The notes: generated by a model not told the origin, from the sequence alone. A stretch of DNA of 62,708 bases from Gordonia sp. UBA7599 (GCA_002477755.1 DLKD01000043.1:1-62708); one strand, 5' to 3'. Positions 39,172 to 47,662 are shown, counted from the first letter of the stretch. Program-made: numbers and translations.

Positions 39172-39810
39172 TCAGAGCTTGAGGGTGACCTCGGGCAGAT
39201 CGCGATTGCAGATGTCGTGCGCTTCAGCGGCGTCCACGCCGAGCACAATCAACGCACGTTCCGCAAAGAGGTCGGCAGTCGGGCCGGCTGGCACATCTCG
39301 AGACTCCAGCATTTGCAGGAGAGCGAGGAGTAGACCTCCGACCATCATCACGCCTGCTTCGGGATCGGGCACCGTGAACCGACCAGAAGCGATTCCGCGC
39401 TCGATGTCTTCAACTGCACCTGGCCGCAGGCCGCGGTCTGTCACGAGGACCTGGGCGCCCGCGTTCAGGACCAACTGAGCCATCGTCGGATTCGACTGCT
39501 GAAGACGGCCGGCCAGCCGGAAGCTGCGGGCGAAGATCTCGGCCGGGTCGGTAAGACCGGCGGTTGCCTGCTGCCGAAGTGCGGACCATCCATCCAGCGT
39601 CTCTGCTATCGCGGCAGCGAAGAGCTCCTCCTTGGTTGAGAAGTGGTTGTAAAAGGTCCCGAAGCCGACGTCTGCGAGGTCGGTGATGTCTTGGATGCTC
39701 GCGTTCGTACGTCCGCTCGACAGCAAGTCGGTCGCGGCCGACACCAAAGCAGCGCGCGTGCGCGCTTTCCGTCGATCGGCGCGGCTGGACGGTTCTGCCT
39801 TCGCAGTCAT
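39172..39810 (-). CDS. TetR-family regulator 2 of the catabolic island
   Basis: 212 residues with an N-terminal HTH (ARTRAALVSAATDLL, then SIQDITDLADVGFGTFYNHF) and a C-terminal domain that aligns with TetR regulator 1 (TDRGLRPGAVEDIERGIASGRF versus the matching TDRGLRPRALADLERGIQTGRF). The two are products of a duplication. It is divergent from the second catabolic operon, whose promoter holds two copies of a TGATGA inverted repeat. The natural reading is a repressor of that operon and possibly of the first one. A GAGAGG precedes its ATG. Confidence 0.87.
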   Translation of the reverse strand: MTAKAEPSSRADRRKARTRAALVSAATDLLSSGRTNASIQDITDLADVGFGTFYNHFSTKEELFAAAIAETLDGWSALRQQATAGLTDPAEIFARSFRLAGRLQQSNPTMAQLVLNAGAQVLVTDRGLRPGAVEDIERGIASGRFTVPDPEAGVMMVGGLLLALLQMLESRDVPAGPTADLFAERALIVLGVDAAEAHDICNRDLPEVTLKL

Positions 39811-39911
39811 CGATGCCTCTCTCGAATCTCAATCAGAACTGATGATACGTGCCACCTGCTGGTCGAGTGCACTCTCGGGGAGCGCGCGGTTTTCGGGAAG
39901 CCCTTGCAAAG

Positions 39912-39943
39912 TGATGATTTCATCGGTAATGATGATCATATCA
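39912..39943. promoter_or_regulatory. Two operator-like repeats before the second catabolic operon
   Basis: TGATGA-TT-TCATCG at 39912-39925 and a weaker TGATGA-TC-ATATCA at 39930-39943, starts 18 bp apart, lie between TetR regulator 2 (start 39810) and the dioxygenase gene (start 39971). The first matches the perfect repeat at 35558-35571 apart from one arm base and the spacer. Confidence 0.62.
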
Positions 39944-39970
39944 GTCAGACATCAGTCGGAGGAGGCAACG

Positions 39971-41116
39971 GTGACTGCGGAAGCCCAGGCGCGCGACCCA
40001 CACAGCGACATACATAGCGAGGAGGGTGCTCTGCGTGGGGAGCACGCCGGACGAAGTGCCAATCCGCTGGTCAAGGTGCGTGGCTTGGCGTGGCTTGAGT
40101 TCGCCAAGCCCGACTTGGTCCGCGCTGAAGCCTTTGCGAGGGCTTTCGGCTTTGAGACCGCCTGTCGCACCACAGACACGCTGTACCTGAGGGGGGCAGA
40201 TGCTGGCTCACCCTGCGTTGTGATCCGCAAGGGCAGGCGAACGCGCTTTCTTGGACCTGCATTCCAGGCTGCCGACGGCGCCGATGTGGTCAAGGTCGCG
40301 AACAGCATGGGCGTACGCGCCACGCCCATTGGCGAACCCCTGGGTGGCGTCGGAGTCTCGGTGCTCGACCCCAGCGGAATGCCTCTACGTGTCGTCGCAG
40401 ACGTCGACCAGTTGCCGGCGATCGGAGCTCCTGCCGAGCCTGTCTTCAATTTCGGTTCCAATCGCCCTCGGACGAACACCCCGGTCCGGCCACCTCGAAC
40501 ACCTGCCCGGGTCCAGAGGCTCGGCCACGTCGTATTGATGACCAGCCGCTACCGCGAGTCGCTCCAGTGGTACCTCGACACCCTCGGGTTGATCGTCAGC
40601 GACTTTCTCTTCTACGAAGGCCAACGTGATCGAGGACCAGTGATGAGCTTCATCCGGTGCGATCGCGGCAGCGAACCGGCTGATCATCACACCCTCGCAA
40701 TGACGCTCGGCCCATCCAACAAGTACGTCCATTCCGCCTACGAAGTCTCCGACTTGGACACCATTGCTGCAGGCGGCGAATACCTCAACGACCTGGGCTA
40801 CCACCGATCATGGGGAATCGGCCGGCACATCCAGGGAAGTCAGATCTTCGACTATTGGCGCGATCCCGACGGCTTTCTCGTCGAGCACTACGCCGATGGC
40901 GACCTATTCGACTCTTCTCTCGAACCAGGGTGGGCGCCGATGACCGCCTCTGGCCTTGCCCAATGGGGACCACCAGCGACGCCTGACTTCCTCGGGACGA
41001 CGCTGGGCCGTGAAGCGCTGGAAACACTGCGCGACAGCGTCACTTCGCTTCACAACCGCGACAACGAATTCGATCTCCGCCGACTGCGCGGCCTACTGAA
41101 AGTACCGACATCATGA
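39971..41116 (+). CDS. VOC-family extradiol-type dioxygenase
   Basis: 381 residues from GTG 39971, preceded by GGAGG. Two VOC modules: the first (about 35-145) degenerate, the second (about 175-330) holding the metal triad, a His in RLGHVVLMTS, a His in KYVHSAYEVSD and a Glu in GFLVEHYADGD. The N-terminal about 35 residues and the C-terminal about 50 are additional. The family cleaves catechol-like rings. It is the first gene of a four-gene plus-strand operon with 4-nt overlaps. Pairing with an FAH-type enzyme suggests the product is hydrolysed by a different chemistry from the first operon's alpha/beta-hydrolase. Confidence 0.82.
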   Translation: MTAEAQARDPHSDIHSEEGALRGEHAGRSANPLVKVRGLAWLEFAKPDLVRAEAFARAFGFETACRTTDTLYLRGADAGSPCVVIRKGRRTRFLGPAFQAADGADVVKVANSMGVRATPIGEPLGGVGVSVLDPSGMPLRVVADVDQLPAIGAPAEPVFNFGSNRPRTNTPVRPPRTPARVQRLGHVVLMTSRYRESLQWYLDTLGLIVSDFLFYEGQRDRGPVMSFIRCDRGSEPADHHTLAMTLGPSNKYVHSAYEVSDLDTIAAGGEYLNDLGYHRSWGIGRHIQGSQIFDYWRDPDGFLVEHYADGDLFDSSLEPGWAPMTASGLAQWGPPATPDFLGTTLGREALETLRDSVTSLHNRDNEFDLRRLRGLLKVPTS

Positions 41117-42060
41117 GCATTGCCGTCCTCCGCACCGTCGACTCCTGGTGGGTCCGCCTCGACGAACACCGAGCCCGCAAGATTGGCACCACGGCCCAAA
41201 CGACCACAGACCTCCTCGCGGACCGTACGGCTATCGAAGCCGCCCTTGACAGTGATGGGGCAACGGCCGAGGTCGAAGAACTCTCCCTGGTGTCACCGGT
41301 CACCACGCCCTGCCGGGTCGTCGCCCAGATGACCAATTACGCGACCCACGTACGAGACTCTGGAATGGATCCCGCCACCGTTCCACTCACGTTCTTCCGC
41401 AAAGCGTCAGGGTCGATCACCGGGCCACAGGACGAAGTCATCAAGCCCGCCCACGTCGGCCTGCTCGACTACGAAGTCGAAATCGGACTGGTGATCGGTG
41501 AAACGATCCCTCTAGGGACTAGCTTCGGCCAGGGTCCCGGGCTGCCATCACAAGTCGCTGCGCTGGTGATCACGAACGATGTCTCTGCGCGCGACGTACA
41601 GCTACCGAAGACGCAATTCTACGAAGCTAAGTCCTATCCCACGTTCACGCCGGTAGGTCCGGTTCTTCTCATTCTCGAAGACGGCGACGGCGAGCGATTC
41701 GTCGATCTTCGCCTTCAGCTCCATGTCAACGGCGAAGTACGTCAGGACAGCACGGTCGCCGACATGATCTACCGCCCTCACGAGGCCTTGGCGTGTCTCA
41801 CCCGATTCCAGCACCTCGACGTCGGCGATCTCGTCCTGACCGGTACACCGGGAGGTACCGCCCTCAAAGCTCCCGCAAAGCCGCTCGAGATTATCGGCAA
41901 TCTGATGCCGCCGGCGTTGAAGTGGAAGACCTTCTTCAAACGGCAGGCGTCAAATCCGAAGTACCTCCATAACGGTGACATCATCGAAGCGTCGATCGGC
42001 ACCGCCGACAAGGTCCTGGACCTGGGTGTCCAGCGCAATCCGGTGAGGTACGCGAAATGA
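41113..42060 (+). CDS. Fumarylacetoacetate hydrolase (FAH) family protein
   Basis: 315 residues. The FAH catalytic fold appears from about residue 75: TNYATHVRDSG, LTFFRKASGSITGP, then the metal ligands in LLDYEVEIGLVIGE (two Glu) and a following VITNDVSARDVQ (Asp). The late GDLVLTGTPGGTALKAP is a family hallmark. Members cleave C-C bonds of ring-opened products, decarboxylate or isomerise them. The ATG overlaps the dioxygenase stop by 4 nt. Probably acts on the dioxygenase product; exact reaction undetermined. Confidence 0.87.
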   Translation: MSIAVLRTVDSWWVRLDEHRARKIGTTAQTTTDLLADRTAIEAALDSDGATAEVEELSLVSPVTTPCRVVAQMTNYATHVRDSGMDPATVPLTFFRKASGSITGPQDEVIKPAHVGLLDYEVEIGLVIGETIPLGTSFGQGPGLPSQVAALVITNDVSARDVQLPKTQFYEAKSYPTFTPVGPVLLILEDGDGERFVDLRLQLHVNGEVRQDSTVADMIYRPHEALACLTRFQHLDVGDLVLTGTPGGTALKAPAKPLEIIGNLMPPALKWKTFFKRQASNPKYLHNGDIIEASIGTADKVLDLGVQRNPVRYAK

Positions 42061-43997
42061 CCACGGCCGATTCCAGCGGCCTCCTCTGGCCGACATACGA
42101 GAAGCCCGCCGACCTACCTTTGATCGAAGCGGTGCCGCTGGAGGAGCGAGGAGTGCCGAGCACGACCTACGACCTTCTCGAGCGTGCAGCTCAGACCTGG
42201 CCCGATCGACCGGCCATCACTTCCATTCCTGACGCGGCGCGCTGGCGGGACGGGGTGACCCGCACATTCGCCGAAGTGCATGCTGATGTCGTCGCGGCGG
42301 CGAACCTGCTACACCACCTCGGTATCCGACGCGGAGATCCTGTCACCATTCTGGCCCCCAACTGCGATGAACTGATCACCTCAATTCTGGCCGCACAGTT
42401 GGCCGGAATCGCTGCTCCCGTCAATCCAAGCCTGGCCGCCGATCATGTCATCGACCTGATGGCCAGAAGTGGATCCCGCACCGTTATCGCCGCAAGTGCC
42501 GACCTGAGTCCCGACACATACGGCCTTGTTGAATCCCTCGCTCGCGCCGGAGTCCTCGACAACGTTCTGCTGCTCATGCCGACTGGGGAGCAACCTGGCC
42601 TCGACGTCCCTGAGATGGCAGGGGTCAATGTCGACTTTCTTGCGAGCGCGTCTGTAGCTCACCGGGCGCCTGCATTTGTCGGCGCTGTCCCGTCCGCCGG
42701 CGACTTGGCCGCGTTGTTCCACACCGGCGGTACTACAGGACTCCCGAAACTCGCGGCCCATACCCATCGCAACGAAGTGGCCGACGCATGGTCCTTGGCG
42801 GCCAACTCTGTTCTCGACGAAGATTCAGTTCTCTTCGCGGCGCTTCCCCTGTTTCATGTGAACGCCCTTATCGTCACTCTCCTGACGCCGTTGTTCCGCG
42901 GCCAGTCCGCGATCTGGGCTGGACCGGCCGGATACCGGGACTTCACGCTGTATGCCGAAATCTGGAACATCGTCGAGCACTACAGAATCTCAACGATGAG
43001 CGCAGTTCCCACCGTGTATGCAGTGCTTGCCAACTGCCCGGTCAACGCAGACATCTCGTCGATGAAGTTCGCGATGGTCGGCGCGTCGGCCCTGCCGTCC
43101 GGTGTCCGGACTGCATTTGAGGGTGCCACCGGTATCCGCCTCATCGAGGGATACGGGCTAACCGAAGCAGCGTGTGCCACCGCCCGTGGGTTCCTCAAAG
43201 ACCACCAGGACGACGCGTTGGGGCAACGCATGCCCTATCAAGGCGTCAAGGCCGTGCGCGTGAACGCTGACGGCAGCTGGGATGACTTACCATCTGGCGA
43301 TGTCGGTGTACTTGCAATCGGTGGCCCCACCGTCTTCCCCGGGTACGTGATGGGTCGGGACTCCTCGGGCGTCCTCCAACTCGATGGACTCGGCAAGCTC
43401 CACCAAGGCTGGCTAGACACCGGCGACCTGGGCTCAGTCGACGAGAACGGTTGGATCAGGTTGGTCGGACGAGTGAAGGATCTCATTATCCGGGGCGGTC
43501 ACAATATCGACCCTGCCGTCATCGAAGACGTGCTCACTAGCCACCCGTCTGTGACGGGGGCAAGTGCCGTTGGTCGACCCGACCGACATGCAGGAGAAGT
43601 GCCAGTAGCCTATGTGACTCTCTCCGCAGACACCGATCCTTCGATCAGCACGGACGACCTGATCGACTTTGCCCGGTCTCAGCTCGCCGAATCGGCTGCC
43701 GTACCCAAGGACGTACTCGTGATCGACGCCCTCCCGGTCACCGATGTCGGAAAGCCGAACAAGCTGCCGTTGCGGGCCGATGCTGCGCGCCGGGAGGCCA
43801 CCAGTGCTCTCGCCGGCATCGTCGGCGTCGAAGACATCAGTGCCTCGACCGTCGATGGGGCAGTGCGAGTAACCGTGCACCTGGCGCAAAACGCACCCTC
43901 GACAGTCACCGAAGACCTTGACTCGATCCTCAATCGATACGCTCTCGACTGGGAGCTCGACGAGCCGAACGGAAACGTATCCGGTAACCCGTCATGA
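42057..43997 (+). CDS. AMP-forming acyl-CoA ligase
   Basis: 646 residues. The phosphate loop reads FHTGGTTGLPKLAAHTH, the A5 region is EGYGLTEAACATARG, the A7 region is TGDLGSVDENGWIRLVGR and the following VKDLIIRGGHNIDPAVIE is A8. A lysine near GKPNKLPLRAD is in the A10 position. The last about 80 residues (after the adenylation C-domain) are extra and unassigned. It probably activates an aromatic or alkanoic side-chain acid as a CoA thioester. The ATG overlaps the FAH gene stop by 4 nt. The upstream MhpA-like operon has no such ligase, so side-chain processing may be split between operons. Confidence 0.88.
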   Translation: MTTADSSGLLWPTYEKPADLPLIEAVPLEERGVPSTTYDLLERAAQTWPDRPAITSIPDAARWRDGVTRTFAEVHADVVAAANLLHHLGIRRGDPVTILAPNCDELITSILAAQLAGIAAPVNPSLAADHVIDLMARSGSRTVIAASADLSPDTYGLVESLARAGVLDNVLLLMPTGEQPGLDVPEMAGVNVDFLASASVAHRAPAFVGAVPSAGDLAALFHTGGTTGLPKLAAHTHRNEVADAWSLAANSVLDEDSVLFAALPLFHVNALIVTLLTPLFRGQSAIWAGPAGYRDFTLYAEIWNIVEHYRISTMSAVPTVYAVLANCPVNADISSMKFAMVGASALPSGVRTAFEGATGIRLIEGYGLTEAACATARGFLKDHQDDALGQRMPYQGVKAVRVNADGSWDDLPSGDVGVLAIGGPTVFPGYVMGRDSSGVLQLDGLGKLHQGWLDTGDLGSVDENGWIRLVGRVKDLIIRGGHNIDPAVIEDVLTSHPSVTGASAVGRPDRHAGEVPVAYVTLSADTDPSISTDDLIDFARSQLAESAAVPKDVLVIDALPVTDVGKPNKLPLRADAARREATSALAGIVGVEDISASTVDGAVRVTVHLAQNAPSTVTEDLDSILNRYALDWELDEPNGNVSGNPS

Positions 43998-45493
43998 CCG
44001 CTTCACCGTCAACTCCAGTGGTCATCGTCGGGGGAGGGCCGACCGGAATCACAGCGGCAATCCTCCTGGCCCTTCAAGGAGTACCCAGTCTGGTCATCGA
44101 ACGGTGGGAGGACATCTACCCGCAACCTCGAGCAGTCCATCTAGACGACGAGGTCTATCGAATCCTCGGAAAGCTCGGCGTAGCGGACGAGTTCGCAGCC
44201 ATCTCACGCCCGGCACTAGGCCTTCAAATCATTGACTCCGATCATCAGGTTCTCGCTCGATTCCAACGCGATCCGAACAATGAGCCCAACGGCTACCCAC
44301 AAGCCAATCTGTTCGACCAACCCGATCTCGAACGAATCCTCCGGAACCGACTCGCCGAGCTTCCACTGGCCACCCTCCGGTCTGGCGCCGAAGTGATCAG
44401 TCTGACTCGACAACCCGACACCGATGAGATCACCGTCGACGTCCGCGACATGAGTACCGGTGCTGTCGACCAGATCAACACCTGTTTCGTGCTCGGCTGC
44501 GATGGAGCGAACAGCCTAGTACGGACCGCTATTGGTTCGACGATGGAGGACCTGCACTTCGAACAACACTGGCTGGTCATCGACGTCGACACAGAGGCTG
44601 AACTCGAGCAATGGGGAGGAGTCCACCAACTCTCCGACAAGCGCGCCGGCACGTACATGCGAATCGGCCCGACACGACACCGCTGGGAGTTCCAGCTCCT
44701 CCCGGGCGAGGACGCCACAGACTTCGAAAACCTCGACCAGTTACTGCCGCTCATCAAACCGTGGACCGGGTCGGTAGACGGCAGCCAACTCAACATCGTC
44801 AGGTGCGCCGGGTACACATTCCGGGCACAGATAGCCGACAGCTGGCGGAGCGGCGGAGTCTTCCTGCTCGGCGATGCCGCTCATCTAACCCCTCCGTTCA
44901 TCGGACAAGGAATGGGCGCCGGCCTCCGCGACGCATACAACCTGGCATGGAAACTCAGTGCCGTTCTACACGGCTGCCGCAGGCCAGAAGAGGTCCTCGA
45001 CTCCTATCAAGCCGAACGCCGCCCACATGCATTGGCCCTGATCCGTAACGCTGTCTTGATCGGGTTCGCCATGACGGGTGGCGGCATCGCCGGACAGCTA
45101 TTCCGCGCTGCCGCGTTGCCCCGCGTATCGCGGATGCCAGGATTAGGACGAGCTGCGACGACAAGCGAGACACCGCGACTGCACAAGTCCGAGCTCATCT
45201 CGCGCCGACGTCATCCACGGGCGCTCGAAGGCCGCCTATGCCCAAACGCGCGAATTGATCAACAGTTACGGGTAGACGACGTAGGCACGTTGTATGCAGT
45301 CATTACAGTTGACGACCTCGAACCAGATGACCTTCAATACTGGACAGCCTTTCCAGCCAGAATAGTTCGCGTTGACATCGATTCAACGTTGGGACGCTGG
45401 CTCAAGAGAGGACGAAGTCGAGCTGCCCTGATTCGCCCCGACAGTATCGTCCGCACTACGGCAGAGAACGCGGCCCAACTCAGGCCATCGTGA
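43994..45493 (+). CDS. FAD-dependent aromatic monooxygenase 2
   Basis: 499 residues. FAD motif VVIVGGGPTGITAAILLALQ, then VLGCDGANSLVRTAIG and VFLLGDAAHLTPPFIGQGMG. It is related to, but clearly distinct from, the monooxygenase at 31934-33649 and about 70 residues shorter at the C terminus. Class A hydroxylases add a ring hydroxyl using NAD(P)H and O2. Last gene of the operon, ATG overlapping the ligase stop by 4 nt. After its stop, the transposon's right end follows within about 150 bp. Confidence 0.87.
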   Translation: MTASPSTPVVIVGGGPTGITAAILLALQGVPSLVIERWEDIYPQPRAVHLDDEVYRILGKLGVADEFAAISRPALGLQIIDSDHQVLARFQRDPNNEPNGYPQANLFDQPDLERILRNRLAELPLATLRSGAEVISLTRQPDTDEITVDVRDMSTGAVDQINTCFVLGCDGANSLVRTAIGSTMEDLHFEQHWLVIDVDTEAELEQWGGVHQLSDKRAGTYMRIGPTRHRWEFQLLPGEDATDFENLDQLLPLIKPWTGSVDGSQLNIVRCAGYTFRAQIADSWRSGGVFLLGDAAHLTPPFIGQGMGAGLRDAYNLAWKLSAVLHGCRRPEEVLDSYQAERRPHALALIRNAVLIGFAMTGGGIAGQLFRAAALPRVSRMPGLGRAATTSETPRLHKSELISRRRHPRALEGRLCPNARIDQQLRVDDVGTLYAVITVDDLEPDDLQYWTAFPARIVRVDIDSTLGRWLKRGRSRAALIRPDSIVRTTAENAAQLRPS

Positions 45494-45644
45494 CCTGCTG
45501 CACCAAATCTCGTTCCTGGTTCGCGGGGCACTGTTCAAAGCACTTCAACGTGGGGGAGCGATCGTCGGCCTCCGCCACGACCGAAGTGACCGAGGATCGC
45601 AGCGCCGCTGCGGCCGCGGTTCAGCCTGCCGACGCCACAGTGTT

Positions 45645-45710
45645 CCTCCCACGTAGCTGTCAAGACCTCCCATATATCCGTCGCTACTCCCACCTTTCGT
45701 GCAATCGACA
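45645..45710 (-). repeat. Right transposon end with tightly packed TnsB-type repeats
   Basis: Reading from the terminus inward (minus strand): TGTCGATTGCACGAAAGG...GGGAG, then two more TGGGAG cores. On the plus strand the CTCCCA words start at 45687, 45667 and 45646, 20-21 bp apart, and the innermost is followed by CTGTCA. The close phasing is like the right end of Tn7, whereas the other end (20353-20508) is dispersed. The terminal TGTCG(G/A)TTG matches the left terminus. The 151 bp between the last cargo gene and the innermost repeat hold nothing I recognise. Confidence 0.82.
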
Positions 45711-45715
45711 CTTCC
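45711..45715. repeat. Target-site duplication, right copy (CTTCC)
   Basis: Exact repeat of 20348-20352, directly after the ACA terminus. The next bases, GGAGTAG, complete the host gene as P-E-stop when joined to the left copy. Confidence 0.9.
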
Positions 45716-45829
45716 GGAGTAGACGTATCACCCGCGATACACCGACTCGAGCGTCCTAGTCATTACTTAACATAATGTATCTTATCGGCACTAAATCTGC
45801 CTGCGCAGGTAAGCCGCATTGGGCATGAG

Positions 45830-45870
45830 CGCCGACGCTGGTGACCACATAGTGGTCACCAGCGTCGGCG
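45830..45870. terminator. 19-bp perfect hairpin
   Basis: Arms CGCCGACGCTGGTGACCAC (45830-45848) and its exact complement (45852-45870) with an ATA loop. It lies outside the transposon, between the end of the host coiled-coil gene's original locus and the phosphotransferase gene. A U-tract is absent. Before insertion it would have lain about 110 bp after the host gene's stop, so it is probably a terminator for that gene. The 115 bp before it (45716-45829) are AT-richer with no gene. Confidence 0.6.
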
Positions 45871-46063
45871 TAAGTGTCGTTCCGTTCCCGTGGTGCGCGG
45901 TCGCTCATTCCTCGCGGTCGCACACGACCACCAGATGCTGCTCACATCACGATTCGCAGCTTGCGGTGATCGAGTGGCGACGAGGCGCTAACCGAGCCGG
46001 GTGTATCGAGATCACGAAATCCGGTGTGAGACAACCCGTTTCGAGACTCTCCCCACGTCCAGC

Positions 46064-46106
46064 CACCCTCCATCAATACGTCACTGTGACGTATTGATGG
46101 AGGGTG
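46064..46106. terminator. 20-bp perfect hairpin after the phosphotransferase gene
   Basis: Arms CACCCTCCATCAATACGTCA (46064-46083) and complement (46087-46106) with loop CTG. It begins 4 bp beyond the stop codon of the minus-strand phosphotransferase gene and fits a U-less actinobacterial terminator. It could act in both directions. Between it and the previous hairpin (45871-46063) I see no gene. Confidence 0.68.
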
Positions 46107-46110
46107 CAGT

Positions 46111-47181
46111 TCATTCGGCGGCGATCAGGTCAAGCGTCCCGAGTTCACGAATCGCCGCGCACGCACGTTCGAGCATGACGACGACGATGTCGTCTCCCCG
46201 GCTGGAGCCCGCCGCGAACGCAGCGCCCAGCGTGGTGATCAGCGGTATTTGAAGCATCGCGAGCCGGTAGTCGTTCCAGCAGGTGTCGAGGTCGTAATCC
46301 GTGACCCCGGCGTCAACGAGTGCCGCGTGGTAGGTCTCGACCAACCGGCGTTCATACGCGCGCCGATCGTCGTGCGTCAGGCTGGTGCCGATGAAGTAGG
46401 CCAGATCCCTCGCGGGCAGGCCGATCGTGATCGTCTGCCAGTCGACCACGGTGACCTGCGAACTGTCGCCGTCGAACAACAGGTTGTCGGCGCGGAAGTC
46501 GCCGTGCAGGAGCGCGAAAACGTCGCCGCGCATGGTCAGCCAGCGAGCCACCATCGATGCCGACGTGCGCAGTACCTCCCGGTCCGATGTGGAGAGACGG
46601 TCTCCGATCATGCGCAGGGTCGTGTCCAGTGCCATCTCCGCCAGCGTCTGCATTCCTGCAGCGAATTCCGGGCTGGCCAGAGGCATGGTGACCCCATCGA
46701 ATTCCAGCCAGGCGGGGTCACACCACCGGGGACCGTGCAGACCTGCCAGCGCGCGCACTGCCAACGCGGCTTCCGCCGGCGAGCACCCACGGATCTGGTC
46801 GGCCTGCTCGGCTGGCGCGCAATCGCTCATCACCATCACGAAGTCCTGCGCATCCTCAGATATATCGAAGTAGACACACTGCGGAACCGGCACATCGAGC
46901 GTTTCCGCCGCCCGGGTGTAGAACGCGTGCTCGGCCCGGTAGCCGAGTGCCACCCGTTCACGCACCTGGATGTCCTGTGCGCCGAGTTTGACGATGTAGG
47001 TCCCCGACGTCGATTCCGCATGGTCGAAAACTGTGATCCGGTACGTGGCGCCCGTCTGGCCCGTCCCGACCGGCTCCACGCCGACTCGGGTGGCGTGCAC
47101 CCCCGCCGCCCGACCCAGCCATTCAGCGGTCAGGTCATCGGGCCCACGAGGGATCTCAATGTCTTTCACGGATTCAGTCAT
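46111..47181 (-). CDS. APH-type phosphotransferase family protein
   Basis: 356 residues with the kinase-like fold of aminoglycoside/choline/ecdysteroid phosphotransferases: a small ATP-binding lobe (VGTGQTGATYRITV, then YIVKLG with the likely Lys), the catalytic loop FALLHGDFRADNLLFD (Asp about residue 228) and VTVVDWQTITIG with the metal-binding Asp. Members phosphorylate small molecules and in mycolata often lie next to acyl-CoA or F420 genes. Diverges from the SnoaL-LLM operon across a possible operator. An antibiotic target is not implied by the sequence alone. Confidence 0.82.
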   Translation of the reverse strand: MTESVKDIEIPRGPDDLTAEWLGRAAGVHATRVGVEPVGTGQTGATYRITVFDHAESTSGTYIVKLGAQDIQVRERVALGYRAEHAFYTRAAETLDVPVPQCVYFDISEDAQDFVMVMSDCAPAEQADQIRGCSPAEAALAVRALAGLHGPRWCDPAWLEFDGVTMPLASPEFAAGMQTLAEMALDTTLRMIGDRLSTSDREVLRTSASMVARWLTMRGDVFALLHGDFRADNLLFDGDSSQVTVVDWQTITIGLPARDLAYFIGTSLTHDDRRAYERRLVETYHAALVDAGVTDYDLDTCWNDYRLAMLQIPLITTLGAAFAAGSSRGDDIVVVMLERACAAIRELGTLDLIAAE

Positions 47182-47194
47182 ACCCCGCCAGCGG

Positions 47195-47217
47195 TTAGAG
47201 TATCAACGTTATTCTAA
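47195..47217. promoter_or_regulatory. Operator-like repeat between phosphotransferase and SnoaL genes
   Basis: TTAGAGTA (47195-47202) and TATTCTAA (47210-47217), complementary except for one pair, with a 7-bp spacer. It lies 13 bp before the phosphotransferase start and 61 bp before the SnoaL start. Likely target of the TetR encoded at 48793, as TetR genes often control such divergent clusters. Confidence 0.5.
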
Positions 47218-47278
47218 ATCTCAAGCTCAGCCGCGGAAGGTGGCATCAGCTCCTTCACCGCCACACGAACGGAATCCG

Positions 47279-47662
47279 ATGAACGCACGTATCCGGTCGC
47301 CACGCGAAGTCGTGGAGGACTACAACTTCAGTGTCTGGAACACCCGCGATCTCGACCTGGCCGACGAGTTGCTCGGCGACCAGGTGATCCGGCACGACGT
47401 CGGAGAGTCACGGACGTTGACCCATACGGAGGCCGTTCAGCGCGTCGCCGACACGTGGACGCTGTTCTCCGAATTGCGCTTCGAGCTGATTCTGCTCATC
47501 GAAGGCAACGATTCCGAGCACGTCACCATCGCCTACGAGGCCCATATGACGCTGACCGACGGCAAGTCGCTGGTGATCGGAAGCATGGAGATCTTCCGAG
47601 TGGTCGGCGGACGCATCGTCGAGGTCTACAACTGCGGCCACAAGGAAGGGGTCTGGCAATGA
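47279..47662 (+). CDS. SnoaL/NTF2-like protein
   Basis: 127 residues with the cystatin/NTF2-like fold pattern: an N-terminal helix (SPREVVEDYNFSVWNTRDLD), ADELLGDQVIRHDVG and a C-terminal beta sheet (SMEIFRVVGGRIVEVYNCG). SnoaL-like proteins are small binding or isomerase domains. It overlaps the LLM oxidoreductase gene by 4 nt and probably supports that enzyme. ATG 47279 is chosen because upstream codons overlap the promoter; catalytic role unproven. Confidence 0.8.
   Translation: MNARIRSPREVVEDYNFSVWNTRDLDLADELLGDQVIRHDVGESRTLTHTEAVQRVADTWTLFSELRFELILLIEGNDSEHVTIAYEAHMTLTDGKSLVIGSMEIFRVVGGRIVEVYNCGHKEGVWQ

Larger units (their letters stand above)
20353..45710. mobile_element. Tn7-like transposon with aromatic-catabolism cargo (25,358 bp)
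   Basis: Both termini are visible: TGTCGGTTGACAGGATAA at 20353 and, inverted, ...GTGCAATCGACA ending at 45710. Both are flanked by CTTCC. The left end resembles canonical Tn7 ends in the order TGT, then GACA, then an A/T stretch, then GGGAG. TnsB-type repeats occur at both ends. The transposition genes tnsA, tniA, tniB and tniQ lie inside near the left end. Cargo comprises a TIR/DUF4062-like gene, an unknown gene plus HTH-ImmA/IrrE gene, and two catabolic operons with regulators. TnsA predicts cut-and-paste movement with both strands cut. No CRISPR-Cas or TnsE gene is present, and the single TniQ is short, so a long TnsD-type targeting protein is lacking. Boundaries rest on direct sequence matches; mobility is inferred. 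Confidence 0.9.
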
